Under the pieces are notes generated by a model that saw nothing but the letters and a program-made list of their open reading frames with translations, searched no databases and was not told the origin of the DNA. Shown here piece after piece: positions 33,480 to 42,679 of a DNA stretch of 64,000 nt. The position numbers were made by a program, and so were the translations under genes. The stretch comes from Streptomyces viridiviolaceus (lineage in GTDB: Bacteria; Actinomycetota; Actinomycetes; Streptomycetales; Streptomycetaceae). The stretch lies in the NCBI RefSeq assembly GCF_014650995.1, contig NZ_BMWA01000012.1, positions 86,178 to 150,177 of the forward strand, given 5' to 3'. Position 1 is the first letter of the stretch; the number at the start of each line of letters is the position of its first letter.

Positions 33480-35896
33480 GCCTCCACCCCCACGAGGTCG
33501 TTGTCGTCGGCGTCGTGCCGGCCGGTGCCTGCTGCGGTGCTTCCGGCTTCGTGCGTGCGTGCGTCGGCCGCGTCCAGGCCGAGCAGCAGGCGGACCACGG
33601 GCAGCACGGCATCGGCGCGCGCGGTGTCGAGCTCGGCCGCGAAACCGGGTGTGCCGGACCCGGCGGTAGCCCCGCCCACCCGCTCCGGTCCGCGCCGGAC
33701 CAGCTCGCCGAGGGTGCGGCGCACCCCCCGCTCGTACGCCGAGAAGGTGCGGCGCAGCAGCGGCAGCACGTCCGTGAACGCGTCCGCCGGTACGCCGGTC
33801 AGCCAGGCGTCCACCAGTCCGAGCAGCCGCTCGTCGTGGACGAGGAGCATGCCGCCACCCGAGCCGCCTCCGACGAAACCCTCGATCCAGGCCGCCCCGT
33901 CCGGCGGCGGCGTCCCCGGGGAGAGCGCCAGCCCCATGAGCCGTGCCGCCTCGTCCGCCGCCAGTGCCCCGTCGTCCAGCAGGAGTCGTACCGCCCGTCC
34001 CCGGATGACGCCGGGCACGGTGTCGCGCCCGGACAGCAGCCGCAGCACCGACTGCCAGCGGGCCCGCAGGTCGCCGTGGCCAGGGGCGGATTCGTCACCC
34101 AGCAGTGCCACCGCCCCGTGCACGGCGTCCACATGACGGCGCATCTCCTCGGCCGCGTCGGCGTCCAGCGCGGCACAGGCCGGGGGCAGGCCGACGAAGA
34201 CCCGCTCGGCCAGCCCTGCCGCGACCTCGGCCAGGGCGCCGGTGTCCGTGCCCCGCACGTCGCCGTAGCGCAGGGAGCGGACCAGCGCCGGCAGGGCCTG
34301 GGCGAGGTGGCCGACGTCCGTGTCGAGCGCCGCGCGGTCGGCGAGGATCCGCATCACCGTGGGGAGCGCCTGGGGCAGTTCGGCCAGCAGGCAGCGCTCG
34401 GCGAGCGCGGTGACCTCGGCGAGGCCCTGCGCGGCGACGGCGTCCGCCTCCGCCTTGGCGGTCGCGGCGGCGAGCACGGTCGTGCCCCACACCCCGGCCT
34501 CGGCCACCCGCACGGACAGCTCCGGCTCCCAGCGCAGCCGCCATGTCTCCCGGAACGTGCCCGTGCTGCCCCGCGAGGCGGCCGGCTCGCCCCACCCGAT
34601 GCCGAGCAGCCGCAGCCTGTGCAGCAGTCTGCCGCGCTCGGCGTCGGTCTCCTTGCGCAGATCGAGCTCCAGCTCCCGCTCCAGGGCCTCCGGCTTGAGC
34701 CGCAGTCGCCGCTGGGTGCGGGTGAGGTCGCGCTGCAGGGGCACCGCGGGCGCCTCCGGGGGCACCTCACCCAGCACGTCCCCCACGACCAGCCGGTCGT
34801 GGACCAGCGCCAGCGGTACGTCCGAGCCGTCGCACATGACCGCCCGCACGGCGTCCGTCGTCTCACTCAGGCCGGGCAGCGGACGGCCGCGCATCGCGGC
34901 GAGCGTCTCGGCGAGCCGTACCGCCTCGATGACATGGGCCGAGGAGACGATCCGGTCCTCCTCCCGCAGCAGACCGGCCACCTTCGTCAGCCACCGCTCG
35001 ACGGGCCGGTCCGGCGCGCCGAACAGATGTCCGTACCAGCCCGGCGAGTCGATGCCCGCCCCGTATCCTCCGGCCCGGGACAGCCTGCGGTGGGTCCACG
35101 GCACCCAGGTCATGTCGACCTTGGTCCTGGGCAGCCCCTTCAGCAGCGCCCGGTCGGCGGTGGCGGTGGCCTTCCGTCGCAGCGCGGGCACGTGCCAGGC
35201 CCCGCAGACCACGGCGACGTCGTCGGCGAACTCGCGCTGCGCCGCCCGCACCTGGAGCCGCATGTACGCCTCGCGCACGAGGTCCCGGTCGCGCCCGCCG
35301 TCCGGCTCCGTCTCCCGCAGCGCCCCCATGGCCTCCTCCAGCGCGGTGAACGGCGCGAGGGCGTCTCCCTCCGCCGCACCCCGGTGCTCGACGACGTCCT
35401 CCCACCAGCGCTCCGGGTCGTCGTGACCGGCCGCCTCGGCGAGCGCGGCGAGGGGATCGGCCCGGACGTCGGAGGCGGGGTCGGGCTCACGCCCCTCGTC
35501 CGGATCCGCCTCCGGGGTGTCGTCTTGGGGATCCTCGGTCCGCCACGCCAGCGTGTGCGCGGCCGGGAGGTCGATGAAGCGGGCCGGCACGTCGTGTTCC
35601 AGGGCCCAGCGGACGGCGACCCACTCCGGGGAGAACTCGGCCAGCGGCCAGAACGCCGACCGGCCGGGTTCGTCCACGGCGTGGGCGAGGAGGGCGACCG
35701 GCGGTCGCATGTCCTCGTGGGCGGCCAGCGGGATCAGCGGGTCGGCCTCCGGAGGTCCCTCGATCAGCACGACCCGCGGCCGGGCCGCCTCCAGCGCCGC
35801 CCGGACCGCCCGCGCAGAACCGGGTCCGTGGTGGCGCACGCCGAGCAGCAGCGGACCCGGCCCGGCCCGCCTCCCGGCCCCGTCAGCGCCCGTCAC
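33476..35896 (-). CDS. DUF5682-like large protein of the MoxR/VWA cluster
   Basis: About 806 aa. It begins with LLLGVRHHGPGSARAVRAALEAARPRVVLIEGPPEADPLIPLA, a conserved N-terminal Rossmann-like segment with Arg-His-His and Glu-Gly-Pro, and continues with DVAVVCGAWHVPAL. The rest is mostly helical, with many Ala/Leu pairs as in repeat scaffolds. The GTG at 35896 follows GAGGGGG; a GTG at 35986 would add 30 low-complexity residues. The family name is from memory. Coupled to MoxR upstream and to VWA downstream. Confidence 0.75.
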   Translation of the reverse strand: MTGADGAGRRAGPGPLLLGVRHHGPGSARAVRAALEAARPRVVLIEGPPEADPLIPLAAHEDMRPPVALLAHAVDEPGRSAFWPLAEFSPEWVAVRWALEHDVPARFIDLPAAHTLAWRTEDPQDDTPEADPDEGREPDPASDVRADPLAALAEAAGHDDPERWWEDVVEHRGAAEGDALAPFTALEEAMGALRETEPDGGRDRDLVREAYMRLQVRAAQREFADDVAVVCGAWHVPALRRKATATADRALLKGLPRTKVDMTWVPWTHRRLSRAGGYGAGIDSPGWYGHLFGAPDRPVERWLTKVAGLLREEDRIVSSAHVIEAVRLAETLAAMRGRPLPGLSETTDAVRAVMCDGSDVPLALVHDRLVVGDVLGEVPPEAPAVPLQRDLTRTQRRLRLKPEALERELELDLRKETDAERGRLLHRLRLLGIGWGEPAASRGSTGTFRETWRLRWEPELSVRVAEAGVWGTTVLAAATAKAEADAVAAQGLAEVTALAERCLLAELPQALPTVMRILADRAALDTDVGHLAQALPALVRSLRYGDVRGTDTGALAEVAAGLAERVFVGLPPACAALDADAAEEMRRHVDAVHGAVALLGDESAPGHGDLRARWQSVLRLLSGRDTVPGVIRGRAVRLLLDDGALAADEAARLMGLALSPGTPPPDGAAWIEGFVGGGSGGGMLLVHDERLLGLVDAWLTGVPADAFTDVLPLLRRTFSAYERGVRRTLGELVRRGPERVGGATAGSGTPGFAAELDTARADAVLPVVRLLLGLDAADARTHEAGSTAAGTGRHDADDNDLVGVEA

Positions 35897-36013
35897 GCCG
35901 TCCCCCTCGCTTCCGGGACCAGCTGGAGTCGTCCTCGTCCCCGGCCGGGCCGGCCGCGGCGCCGCGCGGGCCGCCCGCCGTGACACCCGTCCCGAGCTGC
36001 CGCCACCCGCCGG

Positions 36014-37213
36014 TCACACGCTCACCTCCCGGCAGGCCCGGTAGAAGTCCTTCCAGCCGTCGCGCTCGCGGACGACCGTCTCCAGGTACTCCTGCCAGAT
36101 GACGCGGTCGGCCGCCGGGTCGCGGACGACCGCGCCGAGGATGCCCGCGGCGACGTCGTCGGGCCGCAGCACGCCGTCTCCGAAGTGGGCGGCCAGAGCG
36201 AGGCCGTTGGTCACCACGGAGATGGCCTCCGCCGTGGACAGCGTGCCGCTGGGCGACTTCAGCTTCGTCCGGCCGTCCGCCGTCACGCCGTCGCGCAGTT
36301 CGCGGAAGACGGTGACGACACGGCGGATCTCGTCGATGCCGTCGGGCGCGGCCGGCAGGTCGAGGGAGCGGCCGATCTGGCCGACGCGGCGCGAGACGAT
36401 GTCGACCTCCGCCTCGGCGCTCTCCGGCAGCGGCAGCACCACGGTGTTGAAGCGGCGGCGCAGCGCGCTGGAGAGGTCGTTGACCCCGCGGTCGCGGTCG
36501 TTGGCGGTGGCGATCAGGTTGAAGCCGCGGACCGCCTGTACCTCCTGGCCCAGTTCCGGTATCGGCAGGGTCTTCTCGGACAGGATCGTGATGAGTGTGT
36601 CCTGCACATCGGCCGGGATGCGGGTCAGCTCCTCGACGCGGGCGGTCATCCCCTCCGCCATGGCCCGCATGACCGGGCTCGGCACGAGGGCGTCGCGGCT
36701 GGGGCCGTGGGCGAGCAGCCGCGCGTAGTTCCAGCCGTAGCGGATCGCCTCCTCGGGTGTGCCGGCCGTGCCCTGCACCAGCAGCGTCGAGTCACCGCTG
36801 ACCGCGGCGGCCAGGTGCTCCGACACCCAGGTCTTCGCGGTGCCGGGCACGCCGAGCAGGAGCAGGGCGCGGTCGGTGGCGAGCGTGGTGACGGCGACCT
36901 CGACGATGCGGCGCGGGCCCACGTACTTCGGTGAGATCACCGTGCCGTCCGGCAGGGTGCCGCCGAGCAGGTACGTGGCGACGGCCCACGGCGACAGCTT
37001 CCAGCGGGCCGGGCGCGGGCGGTCGTCCTGCGCGGCCAGCGCCGCGAGTTCGGCGGCGAAGGCGTGCTCGGCGTGCGGCCTCAACGCCTCTGCTCCGGGT
37101 GCGGTCGAGGGCGTGTGGATGCCCGCGGACGAGGCGCTGCCCGCTTCCGGGTTCGCGGGCGCGGACCCGTTCTGGCTCGGGTCCGCGGACGTCGGTTCAA
37201 CGGACACAGGCAT
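36014..37213 (-). CDS. MoxR-type AAA+ ATPase
   Basis: 399 aa. After a 65-residue disordered N terminus comes WKLSPWAVATYLLGG, then Walker A GVPGTAKT (121-128), RIPADVQDTLITILSEKTLPIPELGQEV, sensor-1 NLIATANDRDRGVNDLSSALRRRFNTVVLPLP with arginine finger, and the C-terminal helical lid. This is the ring ATPase expected to drive the VWA partner. The ATG at 37213 follows GGAGGGGGAC. First gene of the minus arm, under a DNA-damage-type promoter (37257-37279). Confidence 0.92.
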   Translation of the reverse strand: MPVSVEPTSADPSQNGSAPANPEAGSASSAGIHTPSTAPGAEALRPHAEHAFAAELAALAAQDDRPRPARWKLSPWAVATYLLGGTLPDGTVISPKYVGPRRIVEVAVTTLATDRALLLLGVPGTAKTWVSEHLAAAVSGDSTLLVQGTAGTPEEAIRYGWNYARLLAHGPSRDALVPSPVMRAMAEGMTARVEELTRIPADVQDTLITILSEKTLPIPELGQEVQAVRGFNLIATANDRDRGVNDLSSALRRRFNTVVLPLPESAEAEVDIVSRRVGQIGRSLDLPAAPDGIDEIRRVVTVFRELRDGVTADGRTKLKSPSGTLSTAEAISVVTNGLALAAHFGDGVLRPDDVAAGILGAVVRDPAADRVIWQEYLETVVRERDGWKDFYRACREVSV

Positions 37214-37256
37214 GGCTGAGTCCCCCTCCAGCTCGGCCGGTTCGGATCTGGCATCC

Positions 37257-37279
37257 ACGGTGCACCACACCACTGACAA
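37257..37279 (-). promoter_or_regulatory. PafBC-type DNA-damage promoter for the MoxR arm (imperfect -10)
   Basis: Minus-strand TTGTCAGTG, 8-nt gap, then CACCGT. The upstream element matches the RecA-independent damage promoter consensus TTGTCRGTG-N8-TAnnnT exactly; the -10 differs at the first base. A start near 37250 would leave about 37 nt of leader holding the RBS. Confidence 0.6.
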
Positions 37280-37326
37280 TCGCCTCTGACCTGCACAAAC
37301 GCTCTCGCGAGGCCGATTGTCAGTGG
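37270..37326. repeat. 13-bp perfect inverted repeat between divergent arms
   Basis: CCACTGACAATCG (37270-37282) and CGATTGTCAGTGG (37314-37326), 31 bp apart. Each arm contains one TTGTCAGTGG element pointing outwards, so the two promoters are mirror images around a common centre. Confidence 0.9.
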
Positions 37327-37339
37327 CGGGATCTACCTT
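37317..37339 (+). promoter_or_regulatory. PafBC-type DNA-damage promoter for the SWIM arm
   Basis: TTGTCAGTGGC, 6 nt, TACCTT. This matches the TTGTCAGTGGC-N6-TAnnnT promoter described for Streptomyces recA and the mycobacterial TTGTCRGTG-N8-TAnnnT motif. The -10 ends 7 nt before the ATG at 37347, so the transcript is probably leaderless; the only upstream purines do not form a spaced RBS. Confidence 0.78.
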
Positions 37340-37346
37340 CGATGGC

Positions 37347-38702
37347 ATGACTCAGCAGGGGGTGCGCCGGAGCGCGGACCAGGTGCTGGCACTGGCACCT
37401 GACGCCGCGTCACGCAAAGCGGGCAGCAAACTCGGCGTCGCCGGGCCGTGGTCCGGGACGGGGAGTTCCGAGGAGGGGGCGGTGTGGGGGCTGTGCAAGG
37501 GCAGCGGCAGCGAGCCGTACCGGACGGTCGTCGACATAGCGGACGTGACCGGGCCCGCGTACCAGTGCAGTTGTCCGAGCCGGAAGGTCCCGTGCAAGCA
37601 CGCGCTCGGACTACTGCTGCTCTGGGCGGGCGGAGAGAGCGCGGTGCCGCTCGCTCAGGCGCCGGACTGGGCGGAGCAGTGGATGGCGGGACGGCGCGGA
37701 CGCGCGGAGGGGGCGGGCGCGGCGGCCTCCCCGGGTTCCGCTCCCGGCTCCGGTGATCCGGAGGCGGCGCGGCGCAGGGCGGAGCGCCGGGCCGAGCGGA
37801 TCACCGCGGGGGCGACGGAGCTGGAGCAGCGGCTGGCGGACCTGCTGCGCGGCGGTCTGGCCGGTGCGGAGCAGGCCGGGTACGGGCTGTGGGAGGAGAC
37901 GGCGGCCCGCATGGTGGACGCCCAGGCGCCGGGGCTGGCGGCACGGGTCAGGGAGCTGGGGGCCATCCCGTCGTCCGGTCCGGGCTGGCCGGTGCGGCTC
38001 CTCGAGGAGTGCGCTCTCCTCCACCTCCTCGACCAGGGCTGGCTGGGCCGTGAGCGGCTGCCCGACGACCTGACGGCGACGGTCCGCGCGCGCGTCGGCC
38101 TGCCGTCGTCGGCGGACGGTCCCGCGGTGCGGGACCACTGGCTGGTCCTGTCCCAGTACGACACGGCGGACACGCGTCTGACGACCCGCCGGATCTGGCT
38201 GTACGGCGCCGGCTCGGGCCGCACGGCGCTGCTCCTCTCCTACGGCGCCGCGGGCCGTGCCCCGGACCTCGCGCTGCCGGTGGGCCTGGCCTTGGAGGCG
38301 GAGGTGTCCGCGTATCCGGGGGCCGGTCAGTCTCGTGCGGCCCTGGGCGAGCGGTTCACGCCGCCGGAACCGACGGCGATACGGCCACCGGGGGTGACGA
38401 CGTCCCGGGCCGCCGCCCGCTACGGCGAGGCGCTCCGCGACGACCCCTGGCTGGAGTCGGTCCCGGTGACCCTGGAGCAGGTCGTGCCGGTCCCGGACGG
38501 CGACTCCTGGCAACTGGCGGACGCGGAAGAGGACACCGCGCTGCCGCTCACGCCCGCCGCGCACCGGCGTCCGGGTCTGTGGCGCCTGGTCGCGCTCTCG
38601 GGCGGTGCGCCGGTCAAGGTCTTCGGCGAGTGCGGCCACCAGGGCTTCACCCCGCTGGCGGCCTGGCCGGCGGAGCCGGGCCCGGCGGTGCAGCTGTGCT
38701 GA
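37347..38702 (+). CDS. SWIM zinc-finger protein of the MoxR/VWA cluster
   Basis: 451 aa starting MTQQGVRRSADQVLALAPDAASRKAGSKL. The SWIM motif CxCx6CxH is complete (Cys74, Cys76, Cys83, His85) within YQCSCPSRKVPCKHALGLLLLWA. The remaining 360 residues are helical with several Trp and no other recognised domain. SWIM domains bind DNA or protein. Starts 133 bp from the divergent MoxR gene; the ATG at 37347 is set by the promoter position. Followed after 23 nt by the DUF5691-like gene. Confidence 0.88.
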   Translation: MTQQGVRRSADQVLALAPDAASRKAGSKLGVAGPWSGTGSSEEGAVWGLCKGSGSEPYRTVVDIADVTGPAYQCSCPSRKVPCKHALGLLLLWAGGESAVPLAQAPDWAEQWMAGRRGRAEGAGAAASPGSAPGSGDPEAARRRAERRAERITAGATELEQRLADLLRGGLAGAEQAGYGLWEETAARMVDAQAPGLAARVRELGAIPSSGPGWPVRLLEECALLHLLDQGWLGRERLPDDLTATVRARVGLPSSADGPAVRDHWLVLSQYDTADTRLTTRRIWLYGAGSGRTALLLSYGAAGRAPDLALPVGLALEAEVSAYPGAGQSRAALGERFTPPEPTAIRPPGVTTSRAAARYGEALRDDPWLESVPVTLEQVVPVPDGDSWQLADAEEDTALPLTPAAHRRPGLWRLVALSGGAPVKVFGECGHQGFTPLAAWPAEPGPAVQLC

Positions 38703-38725
38703 TCCGTCCCACGGAAAGGAACCGC

Positions 38726-40345
38726 ATGACCACGCCGACTTCCGCGGACGTGCCCGTGACGGGCATCTGGGAGGAGCTCGTCACCTCGGCGCTGCTCGGC
38801 ACGGACCGGCGCACTCCCCCGGGCTGCGCGCCCGGCCGCGCGGCTCCGACGGCGCTGCTGGACACGGCGGCCGTGGAGACCGTACGCAGGCGCGCCGGAC
38901 TGCGCCCGGCCCGCTCGGCAGAGCGTCTGGAGCGGGCGCCGGAGGATCCGCGCCCGCCACTGCCGGCCGCGGCGGCCCGCAGGCTCACCATGCTGCTCGC
39001 CGACCGCCCCGGCACGGCGGGCGGCGGCCGCCGAGGCACGGCGCCCGACCTGATGGAGCTGCTGCCCCAGTGGCTGGCGGCGGCGAACGCCCGGGGTTTC
39101 GCCGCGCCTCCCCAGACGTTGCCGGCCCTGCTCGACGCGGCACGGGGGCGTACGGACCTGCGTCCGGCGGCGCTGACCTTCGCCGGGCCGCGCGCCCTGT
39201 GGCTGGCCCGGCTCAACCCGGACTGGCGGTTCGCCCTGCGCGCCGCACCGGGCGGAGGCGCCGCGCTGCCACGCCCCGAGGACACGGACCGGGTGCGGCA
39301 GCTGTGGGAGGAGGGTCTGTTCGCCGAGCGCGTCGCCCTGCTGGCGGCCCTGCGCGCCCGTGACGCCGTCGGCGCCCGCGAACTGCTGGCCTCCACCTGG
39401 TCGACGGAGCGGGCCGAGGACCGCCTGATGTTCCTCGACTCGCTGCGGACGGGGCTGGAGCCCGAGGACGAGCCCTTCCTGGAACAGGCACTGGCCGACC
39501 GCAGCCGCAACGTGCGGGCGACGGCGGCGGAGTTGCTGTCCGCACTGCCGGGCTCGGCGCTCGCCGCGCGGATGGCGGCCAGAGCCCTGACCTGCGTGGC
39601 CGTCGACCGTACGGGCACCGCACCGATGATCACGGTGGAGGCGCCGCACGAGTGCGACGCGGGCATGGAGCGCGACGGCGTCATACCCAAGCCTCCTGCG
39701 GGACGGGGTGAACGGTCCTGGTGGCTGGGCCAGTTGGTCGAGTCGGCACCGCTCGGGACCTGGCCCGCACGGCTCGGCGGACGGACGCCCGAGGAGATCG
39801 TCGCCCTCCCCGTGGCGGACGACTGGCAGGGCGAGCTGCACGCGGCGTGGTGCCGGGCGGCGGTACGGCAGCGGGACGCCGCGTGGGCGAGGGCGCTGCT
39901 CGGTTCGCCGACGGCACCCGAGGCCGGAGGGCCGGGAGCGGTGTCCCTGGCCGAGCGTGCCAAGCTGCTCGGCACACTGGACGCCGGCGAACGGGCCGAG
40001 TGGGTCGCGGGGTTCATCGCGACGCACGGCCTGTCCGAGGCGTTCCAGCTGCTCGGCATGTGCGCGGTGCCGTGGGCCCCGTCGCTCGGGCGGGCGGTCG
40101 TCGACGCGCTCAACATCGCTCGGGACGCCGGGAGTTATCCCTGGAGTTTCAGCGGTGTCATGGGACTGGCCGAGCGCTGCCTCGACCCCGCGGAGGCGGG
40201 CCGGCTGGACGGCCTGCTGGCGATACCGGACGAATCGGAGGACGCTTCACCGGGGGCGGGCGGGTACTGGGCGGAGGCGTTCCAGCGCCTGGTCACGACG
40301 TTGCGCCTGCGCGCGGCGATGGCCGAGGAGCTTCGGGCGGGCTAG
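38726..40345 (+). CDS. DUF5691-like helical-repeat protein of the MoxR/VWA cluster
   Basis: 539 aa starting MTTPTSADVPVTGIWEELVTSALLGTDRRTPP after GGAAAGGA. The N-terminal TSALLGTDRR, LPQWLAAANARGF and LNPDWRFAL segments are family marks. The middle holds HEAT-like helices (EDRLMFLDSLRTGLEPEDEPFLEQALADRSRNVRATAAELLSALPGSALAARMA), as in scaffold proteins. The family name is from memory; function unknown. Co-transcribed with the SWIM gene. Confidence 0.8.
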   Translation: MTTPTSADVPVTGIWEELVTSALLGTDRRTPPGCAPGRAAPTALLDTAAVETVRRRAGLRPARSAERLERAPEDPRPPLPAAAARRLTMLLADRPGTAGGGRRGTAPDLMELLPQWLAAANARGFAAPPQTLPALLDAARGRTDLRPAALTFAGPRALWLARLNPDWRFALRAAPGGGAALPRPEDTDRVRQLWEEGLFAERVALLAALRARDAVGARELLASTWSTERAEDRLMFLDSLRTGLEPEDEPFLEQALADRSRNVRATAAELLSALPGSALAARMAARALTCVAVDRTGTAPMITVEAPHECDAGMERDGVIPKPPAGRGERSWWLGQLVESAPLGTWPARLGGRTPEEIVALPVADDWQGELHAAWCRAAVRQRDAAWARALLGSPTAPEAGGPGAVSLAERAKLLGTLDAGERAEWVAGFIATHGLSEAFQLLGMCAVPWAPSLGRAVVDALNIARDAGSYPWSFSGVMGLAERCLDPAEAGRLDGLLAIPDESEDASPGAGGYWAEAFQRLVTTLRLRAAMAEELRAG

Positions 40346-40519
40346 GGGGTGACCGCGTACTGGTCGTCCTCAGGTGTTCGCCCGGCCCGGCGGTGGGGCA
40401 CCAACCGCCACCGCACCACCCGCGCGAGCGAAGCCGAGAGCGGGGAGGGTGCCCCGGCGTCGCGGGGCGGGAACGGCTCTGCGGACACCCCGTAGAGGAT
40501 CCGGCGTCGACGGGGTTGC

Positions 40520-40548
40520 CCTCCCCCGGGCCCTTCGGCCCGAGGGAC
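40520..40548. terminator. weak convergent terminator
   Basis: CCTCCCCCGGGCC-CTTC-GGCCCGAGG imperfect hairpin between the convergent DUF5691-like gene and icmB. Confidence 0.45.
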
Positions 40549-40570
40549 CGCAGACCCGAGGGACCGCAGA
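40539..40570. repeat. 16-bp tandem duplication
   Basis: CCCGAGGGACCGCAGA occurs twice in direct succession in the gap between the DUF5691-like gene and icmB. Confidence 0.85.
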
Positions 40571-40605
40571 GCGGCGGTCGGCACCCCGTCCCGGCCGGGC
40601 GGCGC

Positions 40606-41022
<417 letters not shown>

Positions 41023-41557
41023 CACTGCCTCCATGAAGCGACTACATCCATCCGTACGGACAAGTACCGCACACATCACCCACGCCGTACACAGAGGCAC
41101 GGCGTGCACGAGGGGCACGTTGTGCAGGGATGCCCGTTCTGCAGGGCGCGCATTCCGCACGCGCCCCCACGGCACCCGGCACAGACACCCCGTTCCACGG
41201 CGTCCGGGGAAGTGAACGAACGTTATCGCCAGCATCCCGCAACCGGCAGTTTCGCGGTGGATACAGAGGGGGAAATCACACGTGGGACACGTTCCGCCGC
41301 GCACCTCTTCGAGGGTGGCGGGGGACATGCGCAAGGAGAGCCGCAGCGAGGGCAGCGCGGCGGGAAGCCGCGCCGCCGCACCACAGGACACCACTCACCC
41401 GATCGCACCACTGGCACCAGTTGCTCCCTATCCATCGCAGGGGCAGACTCAGCTCACGGCAACCTCGCAAACACCGTCGACCGCAGGTGTCACGGCTCTC
41501 CACGAGGGCACACGGGGACAGAGGCGTTCCTCCGCGTGCCGACAAGGAGGTCGGCCC
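41023..41557. other. 535-bp divergent region between icmB and lipase
   Basis: No confident gene. An in-frame extension of the lipase from an ATG at 41327 is open (77 codons) but its codons are not GC3-biased, so it is treated as leader. No cobalamin riboswitch was recognised upstream of icmB. Confidence 0.5.
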
Positions 41558-42490
41558 ATGATGGTCACCAGAGCAGTTTCGCCCTTCCTGCCGCTCTGCC
41601 AGCGTCTTCTGCCTGATCTGCCCGCTCTTCCGGGGAGGCTGACGGGAATCTCCCTGACCCTCCTCAAAGCCACGGCGCTGGAGATCGCGATCCTCGCCGG
41701 GCATCTGCTGCTCTATCCCTACGGCATCGCCCAGGAACGCCGGTCCGGTCCCGCCATCCCGTCGCCCAAGACGCCGGGCGCGGCGGGCTGCCCGGAGTCG
41801 ACCGAGTTGCAGACCGCGTCACCCACGCCGCAGTTGCCCACGCGCGGCAGCCCCCCGGTCGTCCTCCTGCACGGCTTCATCGACAACCGCTCGGTCTTCC
41901 TGCTGCTGCGCCGCAGCCTGGCCCAGCACGGCAGGCATCAGGTCGTGTCGCTCAATTACTCACCGCTGACCTGCGACATCCGCACCGGCGCCGAGCTGCT
42001 GGGCCGGCACATCGAGGAGATCTGCGCCCGCACCGGCAGCGAGCAGGTCGATGTCGTCGGACACAGCCTCGGCGGGCTGATCGCGCGTTATTACGTGCAG
42101 CGACTGGGCGGTGACGCACGGGTCCGGATGCTCGTGACGCTCGGCACCCCGCACGCCGGCACCCGCGTGGTGCCGCTGGCCAACGCGCACCCGATCGTCC
42201 GCCAGATGCGCCCCGGCTCCGCGGTGATCGAGGAGCTGGCCCTGCCCTCACCCGGATGCCGTACTCGGTTCGTGAGCTTTTGGAGCGACCTGGACCGCGT
42301 GATGGATCCGCTGGAGACGGCCTGCCTCGACCACCCCGACCTGTCGGTGCAGAACGTGCGCGTGAGCGGCATCGGCCATCTCGCCCTGCCCGTGCACCCC
42401 GCCGTGGCCACAGGCATACGGCAGGCCCTCGACACCACCGTGCCGACCGCCGAGAAGGACAGCCGCGCCGACGGCCTGACCGTCGCCTGA
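41558..42490 (+). CDS. secreted/membrane-associated lipase (alpha/beta hydrolase)
   Basis: 310 aa. An N-terminal hydrophobic stretch (LTLLKATALEIAILAGHLLLYPYGI) anchors or exports the protein. The hydrolase domain has PVVLLHGFIDNRSVFLLLRRSL (oxyanion region), the nucleophile in VDVVGHSLGGLIARYYVQRLGG, LVTLGTPHAGT and a late His in SGIGHLALPVHP. The start at ATG ATG 41558 follows a full AAGGAGG. Resembles Streptomyces lipases of the triacylglycerol/LipA type; the substrate is unproven. Confidence 0.85.
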   Translation: MMVTRAVSPFLPLCQRLLPDLPALPGRLTGISLTLLKATALEIAILAGHLLLYPYGIAQERRSGPAIPSPKTPGAAGCPESTELQTASPTPQLPTRGSPPVVLLHGFIDNRSVFLLLRRSLAQHGRHQVVSLNYSPLTCDIRTGAELLGRHIEEICARTGSEQVDVVGHSLGGLIARYYVQRLGGDARVRMLVTLGTPHAGTRVVPLANAHPIVRQMRPGSAVIEELALPSPGCRTRFVSFWSDLDRVMDPLETACLDHPDLSVQNVRVSGIGHLALPVHPAVATGIRQALDTTVPTAEKDSRADGLTVA

Positions 42491-42601
42491 CACCCCGAAC
42501 ACCTGTCGAACGTTTCTCGAACAGAAAGCCAAACCCGCGTCCGTCGTCCGCCAAAACACGGCCGATTGCCCGTTTCCTGCGCACGCGAAACCTGCCGAAG
42601 A

Positions 42602-42631
42602 TTGTCGTGCCCGTATACCGCCGGGTACAGT
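42602..42631 (+). promoter_or_regulatory. probable promoter of M23 peptidase gene
   Basis: TTGTCG and TACAGT separated by 18 bp, about 50 nt ahead of the GTG at 42680. Confidence 0.5.
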
Positions 42632-42679
42632 CGCCGCACTGCTCTGGCAGCCCCTGTTGTCGAGGCGAAAGAGAAGTTG

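Noticed and set aside
41023..41330. Cobalamin riboswitch upstream of icmB
   Set aside because: No B12-box-like conserved block was found.
41327..41557. 77-codon N-terminal extension of the lipase
   Set aside because: Third positions are not GC-biased and the ATG at 41558 has an almost ideal RBS.
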